The position numbers were made by a program, and so were the translations under genes. A model generated the notes under the pieces. That model was not told the DNA's origin. It saw only the letters and a list, made by a program, of their open reading frames with translations, and did no database searches. DNA of 64,000 nt from assembly GCA_036558745.1 (NCBI GenBank), contig DATBEZ010000006.1, positions 6,380 through 70,379 on the forward strand, written 5' to 3'. Origin of the DNA: JAMXLJ01 sp036558745. GTDB taxonomy: Bacteria; Actinomycetota; Acidimicrobiia; IMCC26256; JAMXLJ01. Positions within the stretch are counted from its first letter, which is position 1. The number at the start of each line of letters is the position of its first letter. Below, in pieces: positions 41,309 through 49,255 of the stretch.

Positions 41309-42077
41309 GGCGGTCGCGGACGACCTGTTCGAGCGCCTCCGCGACGACGGGGGTCGCGGCGTCGGCCCAGATCGCGTGCCCGGCGCGGCTCGGGTGGAAC
41401 CAGTCGGCCGAGAAGAGATGCGGATCGCGGCTGAAGCCCGAGTTCATCGCGCCGACGGGCAGCTTCTCGACGTCGTCGAAGCGGCTCGCGACGCGCGCGT
41501 GCACGGCGTCGACGGCGCGGGACCGTGCGCGAGCGACGAGCGCCAGCGGGAACGGCACCCGCGGCACGTTGCCCAGGTCGCCGACGCCGGTGAGGATCAC
41601 GAGCGGGACGATGGTGAGCAGCTGCTCGACGATCTCGGTGAGATCCCGCTCGACCTGCTTGAGCGGCGTCACGTGCATCACATCGTTCGCGCCGGTCGAG
41701 ACGATCGCGAGGTCGGCGTCGACCTCGAGGGCGCGCGGCACCTGGTCGTGCAGCACCTCCGTGGTGCGCGCGCCACCCGTCGCGACGCTCACGAGCCGGA
41801 CGCGCCACCGGTCGCGCAGCCGTTCCGCCATCTGATGGACCCAGATGTCGTCGGGCGACTCGAGGCCCGACCCGGTCAGCGTGCTGTCGCCGAGGAGCAA
41901 CACGGTGACCTCCGGTCGCGACGGGTCGCCCACGACGCCCGACGGATCGTGTCCGGTCACCGTGGGGAGGCCGCGGTGCACGGCGTACATCGCCTCGCCC
42001 CAGAGCGTCGCCACACCAGCCGCCACGACGGCGGGGAGCGCGAGCAAGGGCGCGAGCGGCGGCCGGCGTCGGATCAT
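41295..42077 (-). CDS. Membrane-anchored SGNH/GDSL hydrolase
   Basis: 260 residues, ATG at 42077, overlapping the previous gene by 4 bases (ATGA). A basic start and hydrophobic segment (PPLAPLLALPAVVAAGVATL) anchor or export it. Block I is VTVLLLGDSTLTGSG (nucleophile serine), block III is STGANDVMHVTPL, and block V is SADWFHPSRAGHAIWADA (Asp and His). SGNH enzymes hydrolyse esters of lipids or polysaccharides; acting outside the membrane is likely. Coupled with a PNPOx-family gene upstream and a dehydrogenase downstream. Confidence 0.88.
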   Translation of the reverse strand: MIRRRPPLAPLLALPAVVAAGVATLWGEAMYAVHRGLPTVTGHDPSGVVGDPSRPEVTVLLLGDSTLTGSGLESPDDIWVHQMAERLRDRWRVRLVSVATGGARTTEVLHDQVPRALEVDADLAIVSTGANDVMHVTPLKQVERDLTEIVEQLLTIVPLVILTGVGDLGNVPRVPFPLALVARARSRAVDAVHARVASRFDDVEKLPVGAMNSGFSRDPHLFSADWFHPSRAGHAIWADAATPVVAEALEQVVRDRRAHA

Positions 42078-42565
42078 GCAGTACCGCCCTGCTGTCCGGT
42101 CGTCTGCATGCCGAGCTTGCGGTGGTCCCACGACACGGTCCGGTCGACGTGCAGCTTCACGACGACACGCTTGTTCAGCATCACCTCGACGAAGGGTCGC
42201 ATCTCTTCCGTGTATTTCCCGCCCTGGTACCGCTCGAACACGCTGACCCCCAGCTCGAACATCCGCTCCGGGTCGTCGACGATCTCGCCGCGCCCGACGA
42301 GCTCCACACCCCGCAGCTCGTCGTAGGTCTCTCCGTCTTCAACCAGCACGGTCATCTGGGGATTCCGGCGCAGGTTGAGGACCTTCTGGCTCTTCGCCTT
42401 GGTCTCGATCGCGATCGCCCCTTCGAGGAAGCCGTACCACATCGCCACGAGGTGGATGCTGCCGTCGTGGTTGACCGTCGCGATCGACATCGTGTGACGA
42501 CCTTGGAGGAACTCGTCCACCTCCTCGTCGGTCATCTTGATCAGGTCACGCTGCTTGACACCCAT
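42074..42565 (-). CDS. PNPOx-like split-barrel flavin/F420 protein
   Basis: 163 residues. MTDEEVDEFLQGRHTMSIAT, GSIHLVAMWYGFLEGAIAIE, TKAKSQKVLNLRRNPQMTVL, YDELRGVELVGRGEIVDD, and NKRVVVKLHVDRTVSWDHRK match the pyridoxamine-phosphate-oxidase-like split barrel, in particular the actinobacterial F420- or FMN-dependent oxidoreductase branch. It forms dimers and reduces small molecules in the cytoplasm. Substrate unknown. It overlaps the SGNH gene by an ATGA junction, so the two are made together. Confidence 0.87.
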   Translation of the reverse strand: MGVKQRDLIKMTDEEVDEFLQGRHTMSIATVNHDGSIHLVAMWYGFLEGAIAIETKAKSQKVLNLRRNPQMTVLVEDGETYDELRGVELVGRGEIVDDPERMFELGVSVFERYQGGKYTEEMRPFVEVMLNKRVVVKLHVDRTVSWDHRKLGMQTTGQQGGTA

Positions 42566-42587
42566 GTCGCTCCCTCGCTGGTGATGG

Positions 42588-43337
42588 TCAGGCGGACACG
42601 GCCGCGTCGACGGGGATGATGGCGCCGCTCACGTAGCGCGCCTCGTCGGAGCCGAGGAACGCGATGACGGCCGCGCAGTCGTCGGGCCTGCCCATCGCGC
42701 GGTACGGCATGATGCGCGTCAGCAGCGCCATCGACGCGCCCTCGGGGAACGCGAAGCTCTCGGTGATCGCAGTGTCGATGCCGCCCGGCGCGAGCGCGTT
42801 CACGCGCAGACCGGCCTCGGCGTACTCGACCGCGAGCGCCCGGGTGAACAAGGCCACGCCGCCCTTCGACGCGGAGTACGCCGCGCTGTACGGCTGGCCC
42901 TTGATGCCGGCCGTGGATGCGATGTTGACGATGCTGCCGCCCGTCTCGAGGAGCATCGGGATGCAGGCCCGGCTCATGAGGAACGTGCCGCTCAGGTTGA
43001 TCGAGATGATGCGGTCCCACTCGGCCAGCGACAGCTCGTGGGTGTGGGCGAACCGTCCGACGCCGGCGATGTTGCACAGGACGAAGGGACGGCCGAGCTC
43101 CGCGACGATCGCCTCGACCGCGTGCGTGACCGCGGCTTCGTCGCTCACGTCGCAGCTGAGCGCGCACGTCTTCGCGCCGGCGGCCGACGCGTCCGCCGCG
43201 GTCACGTCGTTGGCGGCGGTGACCACGTCGAGGCACGCCACCGCGGCGCCTTCCTCGGCCAGGCGCAACGCGGTCGCCCGGCCGATCCCGGAACCGGCAC
43301 CGGTGACGATGGCGACCCGTCCGTCGTACCGACCCAC
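42588..43337 (-). CDS. Short-chain dehydrogenase/reductase
   Basis: 249 residues, GTG at 43337 preceded by AGGAG. Motifs: GRVAIVTGAGSGIGRATALR, DVS in the adenine region, LCNIAGVGRFAHT in place of NNAG, IVNIASTAGIKGQPYSAAYS (serine and catalytic tyrosine) with ASKGG, and VNALAPGGIDTAITESF. Standard classical SDR of hydroxysteroid or 3-oxoacyl reductase type. Substrate unknown. Twenty-two bases separate it from the split-barrel gene downstream. Confidence 0.9.
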   Translation of the reverse strand: MGRYDGRVAIVTGAGSGIGRATALRLAEEGAAVACLDVVTAANDVTAADASAAGAKTCALSCDVSDEAAVTHAVEAIVAELGRPFVLCNIAGVGRFAHTHELSLAEWDRIISINLSGTFLMSRACIPMLLETGGSIVNIASTAGIKGQPYSAAYSASKGGVALFTRALAVEYAEAGLRVNALAPGGIDTAITESFAFPEGASMALLTRIMPYRAMGRPDDCAAVIAFLGSDEARYVSGAIIPVDAAVSA

Positions 43338-43460
43338 AGGCTGCTCCTGTCCTTCAGGGAACGGCAACCCTACGACGGCGCTCTGTGGCCGGGCCAGACC
43401 GCGCGCGCGGTCCGTCGGGCAGAATGGGCGCCGTGCCGATCGTGCTCCGCAAGGCCCAAC

Positions 43461-43562
43461 GAGGGGGCCCGTGACGACTTCAGCGGCGAAGACCTCCACG
43501 GTGCTGACCTGCGCGGTGCCGACCTCCGGGCCGCGCATCTCGTCGGTGCGGGACTGACGACC
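43461..43562 (+). pseudogene. Pentapeptide-repeat fragment
   Basis: About six five-residue units are readable in one frame (DFSGE DLHGA DLRGA DLRAA HLVGA), the right-handed beta-helix pattern A(D/N)LXX. No start codon precedes them in frame and the frame then runs antisense into the DsbA-family gene. It is probably the rest of a lost pentapeptide-repeat gene. The surrounding 229-base gap (43338-43566) holds nothing else recognisable. Confidence 0.4.
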
Positions 43563-43566
43563 GCGG

Positions 43567-44187
43567 TCACGACTGCGTACGGAGCGCGTCGATCACGCGC
43601 ACGTAGTCGTCGACCTCGACCGCGCCCTGCACGAGCCGGCGACCGTCGATCACGACCGCGGGGACGGCGTAGATCCCGAGCTCGATCGCTTCGTGGTACT
43701 CGGCGAACACGGCGGCCTGCGCGTCCTGACCGTGATCGGTCAACGCGGCGTCGAACCCGGCCGGGTCGAGACCGATGTCGGCGGCGATCTCGACGAGCAC
43801 CCGCCGATCGGAGACCGTGCGGTTCTCGACGAAGTACGCCTGGAACACGGCCCGCTCGTAGCGAGCGGCCGCGTCGGTCCCGAGCTGGCGCGCCACCCGG
43901 GCCGCGACGGCAGGTCCGACGCTGGAGGTCGGCGGCGCCGCGTCGCCGCTCCACACGTGGAAGCCGCACGCGGGCTCCATCGCCGCCGGCCGCCGCCACG
44001 ACTCCGTGTAGCGGCGGAACTGGTCGAGGGTGCGAGCCTCCGGTTCGGGACGCAGGAGGAACGCCTTCCACTCGAGCGTGATGCCGTCACCGAGGCGCTC
44101 CTGCAACCGGTCGAGGCGCACGGCCGCGACGTAGCACCACGGTCAGAGGAAGTCGGACCACACGGTGAGGGCGACGGCCTTGGCCAT
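43567..44187 (-). CDS. DsbA/FrnE-family thioredoxin-fold protein, candidate selenoprotein (UPWC)
   Basis: From the ATG at 44187 the frame reads AVALTVWSDFL, then TGA (44143-44145), then PWCYVAAVRLDRLQERLGDG and a complete FrnE-like protein (ITLEWKAFLLRPEPEA, the helical insert, cis-proline GIYAVPAVVIDGRRLVQGA), 206 codons in all. Family members have SDFxCPWCY here, so the TGA replaces exactly the first active-site cysteine. A SECIS-like hairpin follows at 44130-44110. Reading TGA as selenocysteine gives an intact thiol-disulfide oxidoreductase with UPWC. Starting after the TGA (GTG at 44121) would delete the active site. The alternative is a nonsense mutation or base error. No selenocysteine machinery is encoded in this window. 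Confidence 0.7.
44110..44130 (-). promoter_or_regulatory. SECIS-like hairpin downstream of in-frame TGA
   Basis: On the minus strand the 21 bases fold as GTCG, a C/T mismatch, GGC, loop CGTGC, GCC, CGAC. The loop carries G then U in its second and third positions, and that G is 22 bases after the TGA. This matches the general form of bacterial SECIS elements (short stem, small loop with an exposed G, 16-37 bases after UGA). Stem formation is easy in GC-rich DNA, so this is support and not proof. Confidence 0.5.
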
Positions 44188-44236
44188 TGGGCCAGCATGG
44201 CAGCTGACCGCAGCGCGAGACATCCGGGAGAGCGAC

Positions 44237-44638
44237 GTGGACGAGCAGCATGCCGACGAGCAGAACCCGCCGCAGGGGGCCATCGCCCGCACGCTCGACG
44301 CGGTGCCCCGCGTGCTCGCGAGCAAGACGCACATCGCGTGGTTGTTCGTCTTGTTCGTGTGGATCGTGCTCCTGGCCGCGGTCGCACCGGACCTCGTGAG
44401 CGCACGCACCGAGCTCATCCTCGGCAACTACACGAACGTGACGAGCGCCATCGGCGCCTGCATCGCCGCCGGAGGCACCGTCACCGCGGTGCACCACCTG
44501 CGCCGTCAGTCACGCATCTCGGAGCAGCGCCTCAAGCTCGAGGAGGAGCGCCATGCCATGGCGACGCAGACCCACCAGCTGCTGCGCGAGCTGCACGCGT
44601 CCCAACTGGGCGGGACGACCGGCGCTCAGGACGCGTGA
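44237..44638 (+). CDS. Small membrane protein with C-terminal coiled coil
   Basis: 133 residues from a GTG at 44237 (GGGAG upstream). An acidic N-terminus (DEQHADEQNPPQ) precedes a membrane segment (IAWLFVLFVWIVLLAAVAPD) and a second, weaker hydrophobic stretch (TSAIGACIAAGGTVTAVHHL). The charged helix SRISEQRLKLEEERHAMATQ follows, likely a coiled coil. I do not recognise the family. It is divergent from the DsbA-family gene, sharing its 49-base promoter region. The stop codon lies in the loop of a small hairpin (44629-44644). Confidence 0.6.
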   Translation: MDEQHADEQNPPQGAIARTLDAVPRVLASKTHIAWLFVLFVWIVLLAAVAPDLVSARTELILGNYTNVTSAIGACIAAGGTVTAVHHLRRQSRISEQRLKLEEERHAMATQTHQLLRELHASQLGGTTGAQDA

Positions 44639-44644
44639 GCGTCC
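44629..44644. terminator. Small hairpin over the stop codon
   Basis: GGACGC-GTGA-GCGTCC, 6-bp stem with a tetraloop holding the TGA of the upstream gene. It lies between convergent genes (44638 and 44659) and may act as a weak terminator for both. Confidence 0.4.
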
Positions 44645-44658
44645 CGCACAGCGAGGCG

Positions 44659-45456
44659 CTACAAGCCCGTCATCGGGTAGGGGAACTTCGCGCCGACACC
44701 GCCGTCGACGACGAGGGTCTGGCCGGTGACGTACGCGGCGAGATCCGACGCGAGGAACAGGATCGCGGAGGCGATGTCTGCGGGGAGCGCGACCCGGCGC
44801 AGCGGCGCATTCTCGGTGTTCCGTGACCGTCCCTCGTCGCCGAGATACGCGGACACGCGCGGCGTCCACACCACACCGGGCGCGACGGCGTTGACCCGGA
44901 TGCCCAGCGGACCGAGCTCGACCGCCCCGGAGCGCACGAGGGCCATGAGCCCGGCCTTCGCCGCGCCGTAGGCGGCGTGGCGCGGCGCCGACGTGATGCC
45001 CGACACCGACGCGACGAACACCATTGCGCCACCGTCGCCGCGCATGACGCGGCCGCCGAGCTGCATCGCGAGGTACGCGTGCCGCAGGACGATGTCGAAG
45101 TGCCAGTTCCAGTCGTCGTCGCTCACGTCGAGCAGGTCCGCGTAGCGGGCCATGCCGATGATGTCGACGAGGCCGTCGACCCGGCCGAACGCCGCCTGCG
45201 CGCTCCCGAACATGCTCTCGGCGTCGTCACGCTTGGTCGCGTCGCCCGACCACGCAATTCCGTCGACCTCCTTGGCGACATCGTCGGCGAGGTCGGCGTC
45301 GAGGTCGACGCAGAACGTCCTCGCTCCGGCGGACGCGAGCGCGTGCGTGGCCTGGCGGCCGATGCCCTGCCCGGCGCCGATCACCACGAAGTTGCGGCCG
45401 TCGAGGCGCAGCTTGCCCGGATAGTCGGGCACCTCGGTGTCGTCGGAACGTGTCAT
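44659..45456 (-). CDS. Short-chain dehydrogenase/reductase
   Basis: 265 residues, ATG at 45456. Motifs: NFVVIGAGQGIGRQATHALA, VDLDADLADDVAKEVDG, VDIIGMARYADLLDVSDDDW in place of NNAG, MVFVASVSGITSAPRHAAYG with AAKAG (catalytic Tyr and Lys), and VNAVAPGVVWTPRVSAYL. The cofactor motif begins GAGQGIG, with Ile-Gly before it in place of Thr-Gly. Classical SDR; substrate unknown. It follows the cyclase gene by 15 bases on the same strand, so the two are likely one unit. Confidence 0.88.
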   Translation of the reverse strand: MTRSDDTEVPDYPGKLRLDGRNFVVIGAGQGIGRQATHALASAGARTFCVDLDADLADDVAKEVDGIAWSGDATKRDDAESMFGSAQAAFGRVDGLVDIIGMARYADLLDVSDDDWNWHFDIVLRHAYLAMQLGGRVMRGDGGAMVFVASVSGITSAPRHAAYGAAKAGLMALVRSGAVELGPLGIRVNAVAPGVVWTPRVSAYLGDEGRSRNTENAPLRRVALPADIASAILFLASDLAAYVTGQTLVVDGGVGAKFPYPMTGL

Positions 45457-45471
45457 CGCTTCCTCCCGCGC

Positions 45472-46398
45472 CTACTTCACCGCGACGGGTTGCACGGGTG
45501 CGCCCACCGCGTTGGTGAACGGCAGGGGTGACGCGTCGAGGAAGCAGGTGTAACGACCGTCGTCGGCGCAGTCGGCCGCCAGGGCTTCGAAGTTCCAGTT
45601 CTGGCCCTGCGTCATCCCCATGTCGACCAGGTGCAGGAGGTGCACCGGAAGGAGCGCGTCGTCGCGCTCGCACGGGAACACCTCGAACGTGACGTTGTCG
45701 GTCGCGACCGCGGCGACGTCGTGGTCACGGAACCACTGCACGGTCTGCAGCGACGGACCCGGCGCGGGCGCGCCGTACCCCATCTTGTCGCCGGCGAGGA
45801 ACAGCTGGATCTGACCGGTGCGGAGCAGGATCACGTCGCCGGGTCGGACCTCCATGTCGCCGAGCGCGGCCGCGGCGTCGAGATCGTCGGCAGTGATCGC
45901 GTAGCCGCCGTCGAGCCGCTCCACACCCTTGGCGCGGGGAACGTCGAGCAGCACACCGCGCGACACGAGCGTTGTGATGTTGTGGATCCCGAGCTGCAGC
46001 GCACCGAGCTCGGTGATGGTCGACGCCGGGACACCGTTGTAGAGGTTGCCCTCGTAACTGACGTGGCCGAGCCCGTCCCAGTGCGTGCACGCTTGGATGC
46101 CCATGTGCACGGTGTCGTCGCTCGTGCAGAAGTCCGACGGGTCGCCGGTCATCGACGCGTTGATGGCGAGCATCGTGCGCAGCGGATTGGTACGTCCCGG
46201 GATGATCCCCGTCTGGGGTCCGTTCTGGTCGAGCGGGATGCCGAGCCCGAACCGCTTGCCGGTCTGCACGTTCGCCGCCGCCTCGCGCACGACGTCGTCG
46301 GTGATCAGGTTGACCGTGCCGATCCGGTCGTCGCCGCCCCAGCGACCCCAGTTGCGGACCTTCGCCGCCAGCTCCTTCACTTCGTCAGGCAGAGCCAC
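45472..46398 (-). CDS. Cyclase-family metal-dependent hydrolase (second copy)
   Basis: 308 residues, GTG at 46398. The N-terminus VRNWGRWGGDDRIGTVNLIT parallels the paralogue at 22402. The metal motif is MGIQACTHWDGLGHVSYEGN (HxDxxxH form), with GVLLDVPRAKGVERLDGGYA, VILLRTGQIQLFL, and AVATDNVTFEVFPCERDDAL. This version of the cyclase/kynurenine-formamidase-like fold is widespread in actinobacteria with unknown substrates. Its neighbours are an SDR, an alcohol dehydrogenase and an aldehyde dehydrogenase, which suggests oxidation of an alcohol to an acid with a ring-opening or closing step. Confidence 0.88.
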   Translation of the reverse strand: MALPDEVKELAAKVRNWGRWGGDDRIGTVNLITDDVVREAAANVQTGKRFGLGIPLDQNGPQTGIIPGRTNPLRTMLAINASMTGDPSDFCTSDDTVHMGIQACTHWDGLGHVSYEGNLYNGVPASTITELGALQLGIHNITTLVSRGVLLDVPRAKGVERLDGGYAITADDLDAAAALGDMEVRPGDVILLRTGQIQLFLAGDKMGYGAPAPGPSLQTVQWFRDHDVAAVATDNVTFEVFPCERDDALLPVHLLHLVDMGMTQGQNWNFEALAADCADDGRYTCFLDASPLPFTNAVGAPVQPVAVK

Positions 46399-46481
46399 GG
46401 TTCAGCCTCCCGCGGTCGAGCTGTCAGTCCGCCGTGCCGCTGCGGTCGATCGCGTCCCCCGGCGTGCGAGCTGTTGGCAGG

Positions 46482-46507
46482 TGAGCGGCGAGCTCGCGAG
46501 CGCGACC
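46482..46507 (+). repeat. Inverted-repeat partner left of the alcohol dehydrogenase
   Basis: A 26-base sequence with core GAGCGGCGAGCTCGCGAGCG, next to the stop of the alcohol dehydrogenase gene. It matches 22 of 26 bases of the sequence at 47637-47662 read on the other strand, so the two copies bracket the gene as inverted repeats. Confidence 0.5.
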
Positions 46508-46508
46508 A

Positions 46509-47615
46509 TCAAATCGTGAGCACGCCGCGTGCGAGCTTGCCGTCGTGCAGGTCGTGCACCGCGCGCTCCCAGTCCTCGATCGGGTACTTCGCGGTGACGA
46601 GCTCGTCGAGCTTGAAGGTCCCCTTGCGGTACATGTCGATGATGAGGGCGACGTCGTGGTGGGGCCTGTGCGACCCGGCGCGACAGCCCATGACGCCCCG
46701 CTCGACGTGGGTCATGTGCGTGACCCGCGCGGTGAACTCGGCCGTCGGTGCGGGCACGCCGACGATCACGACGTTGCCGCCCCAGTCGAGCATGTCGAGG
46801 CCCTGACGGATCGTCGCCGGTGCGCCGACGCAGTCGAACACCCAGTCGGTGCCGCCGGCCTCGAACGGCCCGGTGACCGCTTCGTCGCTGAACGGCAGCA
46901 GCGTGCGCACCTCGGCGACGGTGTCGACTCCGGGACCGGCGAGGACGAAGTCGGTCGCGCCGAACTCGCGCGCCCACTGCTCCTTCTCGGGGAGCGTGTC
47001 GACCGCGATGATCCGGCTCGCACCGGCGATCTTCGCGGCCTGGATCGAGTTCAGACCCACACCGCCGACCCCGAACACGACCGCGGTCTGTCCCCGTTGC
47101 AGGTCGGCGCGGTTCCACACCGCGCCGGCGCCCGTGAGCACGCCGCAGCCGACGAGCGCGGCCGACTCGAGCGGCACGTCGTCGGGGATCTTCACGCACT
47201 GCTTGCCCTCGACCACGCTGTACTCGGTGAAGAACGACGCGGCCGCGAAGTTCCACGCGGGCTCGCCGTCGAGGGTGAACGGCTGGGTTCGGTTGCCCAT
47301 GCTCGAACGGCAGTACGCGGGCCGGCCGGTGATGCAGAACCGGCACACACCGCAGTAGGCCAGCGTGTGCAGCACGACGTGGTCGCCCGGCTTCACGTTC
47401 GTCACCGCGTCGCCGACCTCGGCGACGATGCCCGCGCCCTCGTGGCCGAGCACCGACGGCGCGGGCCACGGGATCGTCCCGTCGATGACGCTGAGGTCGC
47501 TGTGACACAGCCCGGCCGCCACGATCTGGACCTTGACCTCGGTCGGGCCGGGCGCGCGAACCTCGATGCCCTCGAGCAGCTCCGCCTTCTCCCCCGTGTA
47601 GACGAGGCCCTTCAT
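46509..47615 (-). CDS. Zinc-dependent alcohol dehydrogenase
   Basis: 368 residues, ATG at 47615. Medium-chain dehydrogenase with catalytic-zinc ligands in AAGLCHSDLSVIDG and GHEGAGIVAEVGDAV. The structural-zinc cysteine cluster is CGVCRFCITGRPAYC, the Rossmann motif VVFGVGGVGLNSIQAAKIAG, and the NAD-binding aspartate in IIAVD. It oxidises primary alcohols to aldehydes; the layout resembles the NDMA/mycothiol-associated or class III group in actinobacteria. The aldehyde dehydrogenase gene upstream (47671-49146) would take the product to an acid. Flanked by imperfect 26-base inverted repeats. Confidence 0.92.
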   Translation of the reverse strand: MKGLVYTGEKAELLEGIEVRAPGPTEVKVQIVAAGLCHSDLSVIDGTIPWPAPSVLGHEGAGIVAEVGDAVTNVKPGDHVVLHTLAYCGVCRFCITGRPAYCRSSMGNRTQPFTLDGEPAWNFAAASFFTEYSVVEGKQCVKIPDDVPLESAALVGCGVLTGAGAVWNRADLQRGQTAVVFGVGGVGLNSIQAAKIAGASRIIAVDTLPEKEQWAREFGATDFVLAGPGVDTVAEVRTLLPFSDEAVTGPFEAGGTDWVFDCVGAPATIRQGLDMLDWGGNVVIVGVPAPTAEFTARVTHMTHVERGVMGCRAGSHRPHHDVALIIDMYRKGTFKLDELVTAKYPIEDWERAVHDLHDGKLARGVLTI

Positions 47616-47636
47616 CGCTTCCCCCTATGTGCCGCC

Positions 47637-47662
47637 GATCGCGCTGGCAAGCTCGCCGCTCC
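47637..47662 (-). repeat. Inverted-repeat partner right of the alcohol dehydrogenase
   Basis: Read on the minus strand the core is GAGCGGCGAGCTTGCCAGCG. It lies in the gap between the aldehyde and alcohol dehydrogenase genes and pairs with the copy at 46482-46507. Confidence 0.5.
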
Positions 47663-47670
47663 CGGCGTGC

Positions 47671-49146
47671 TCAGGCCGGCCAGATGATGCTCTGCAGCTC
47701 CGTGTACGCGTGCATGCCGAAGTCGCCGCCGTCGCGACCGATGCCGCTCATCTTGAACCCGCCGAACGGCGCCTCGTGATGGCGTTGGGCGGTGTTGACG
47801 CCGACGTGTCCGCAGCGAAGCTCCTTGGCGACCCGGAACGCCCTGGTGGTGTCGGACGAGTACACGTAGTCGTAGAGACCGAAGTCGCTGTCATTGGCGA
47901 TCGCGATGCCTTCCTCCTCGGTGTCGAAGGGCACCGCGACGATCACCGGTCCGAAGATCTCCTCGCGCACCGACGTCATCTCGTTGTGGCAGCCGGCGAT
48001 GAGCGTCGGGCCGACGTAGTAGCCCTTGTCGACGCCGGAGGGGTTCGTCCCGTCGACGACGAGCTCGCCGCCCTCCTCCTTGCCGAGGTTGATGTAGTGC
48101 TCGACGCGCGAACGGTGCGCACCGGTGATGAGCGGTCCGACCACCGTGTCGGCCCGCATCGGGTCGCCGACCTTCAGCGACGGCGCCGCGGCGGCGAGCG
48201 CCTCGACCAGCTGGTCGTAGATACCGCGCTGCACGACCGCGCGCGTCGGCGCGGTGCAGATCTGACCGGAGTGGAAGCCCCACACGCTCACGAGCGCGGT
48301 GACGGCGGCCTTGATGTCGGCGTCGTCGAAGACGACGCACGCACCCTTTCCGCCGAGCTCCATGAGGAGACGCTTCATCGTCCTCGCGCCGGCCTCGTAG
48401 ATCTTCACACCGACCGCGGTGCTGCCGGTGAACGAGATCATGTCGATGTCGCGCGCGTCGACCATCGCGGCACCGACCTCCGGACGGGACCCCGTCACGA
48501 CGTTGACGACACCCTTCGGGAAGCCGACCTCCTCGCACAGCGCGGCGAACTCGATGATCGTCAGGGGATCCTGCGGCGCGGGCTTCATCACGATGGTGTT
48601 GCCCGTCGCGAGCGCAGGCGCGACCTTCCCCGCCATGTTGACGAGCGGGAAGTTGTAGGACGTGATGCACCCGACGACGCCGACGGGCTGGCGGTACGCG
48701 GCCGCGTTCATGAGCGCGCCGGGCGCGAGCGGTGTCGCGGGCATGACCGACGGTTGGAACGCGATGTCGATGTTGGTGACCGCACCCTTGGCGTAGCGCT
48801 CGAAGCGCGCCGCGGCCTGGGGCACCTGGAGCTGCGACCCGACGGAGAGGGTCGCGCCCGTCTCCGCGATCACGAGCGGGAGGAGGTCCTGCATGCGCTC
48901 GCGCAGCTTGTCGGCCAGGGCCTGCAACAGCCGGGCCCGCTCCTCCGGTGGCGTGTGCGACCAGGCAGGGAACGCGGCCTTGGCCGCGGCGGCGGCCGCG
49001 CGCACGTCGTCCACCGACGCCTCGGGTGCCGGTGCGACGAGGGCCTCCGTGGCCGGGTTCACGATGTCGTAGGTGCCGGCCGAGCCGTCGACCCATTCCC
49101 CTCCGATGAGCAGCCGGTACTGCTTGTCGGTGAGCGTGGCGGACAT
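47671..49146 (-). CDS. Aldehyde dehydrogenase
   Basis: 491 residues, ATG at 49146. All family landmarks are present: YNFPLVNMAGKVAPALATGN, the NAD site ISFTGSTAVGVKIYE, the general base in LMELGGKGACVVFDDADI, the nucleophile cysteine in SGQICTAPTRAVVQ, and EEIFGPVIVAVPF near the C-terminus. It oxidises an aldehyde to the acid with NAD(P). The downstream alcohol dehydrogenase makes a two-step alcohol-to-acid path. Two operator-like motifs, one CTGATG-N3-CGTCAG and one KstR-like AAC-N2-GTT, lie within 60 bases upstream. Confidence 0.93.
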   Translation of the reverse strand: MSATLTDKQYRLLIGGEWVDGSAGTYDIVNPATEALVAPAPEASVDDVRAAAAAAKAAFPAWSHTPPEERARLLQALADKLRERMQDLLPLVIAETGATLSVGSQLQVPQAAARFERYAKGAVTNIDIAFQPSVMPATPLAPGALMNAAAYRQPVGVVGCITSYNFPLVNMAGKVAPALATGNTIVMKPAPQDPLTIIEFAALCEEVGFPKGVVNVVTGSRPEVGAAMVDARDIDMISFTGSTAVGVKIYEAGARTMKRLLMELGGKGACVVFDDADIKAAVTALVSVWGFHSGQICTAPTRAVVQRGIYDQLVEALAAAAPSLKVGDPMRADTVVGPLITGAHRSRVEHYINLGKEEGGELVVDGTNPSGVDKGYYVGPTLIAGCHNEMTSVREEIFGPVIVAVPFDTEEEGIAIANDSDFGLYDYVYSSDTTRAFRVAKELRCGHVGVNTAQRHHEAPFGGFKMSGIGRDGGDFGMHAYTELQSIIWPA

Positions 49147-49169
49147 CGGCGTGCCTCCAGAGGCGGAAT

Positions 49170-49184
49170 CTGATGGAGCGTCAG
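49170..49184. promoter_or_regulatory. Operator-like motif CTGATG-GAG-CGTCAG
   Basis: A 15-base dyad with one mismatch, 24 bases upstream of the aldehyde dehydrogenase start. Same family as the motifs at 34109, 54170 and 56501. Confidence 0.5.
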
Positions 49185-49189
49185 CGCAC

Positions 49190-49203
49190 TGTAACGCGTT
49201 GCA
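49190..49203. promoter_or_regulatory. Possible KstR-type site
   Basis: TGTAACGCGTTGCA fits the general KstR form T-N2-AAC-N2-GTT-N2-A but lacks the fuller match of the other two sites. Six bases separate it from the CTGATG motif. Weak on its own. Confidence 0.3.
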
Positions 49204-49255
49204 CTCTCGGCGGACCCGGCGGCATCGCGCCCCCGCACGGCGGTCGCCGCGACCG

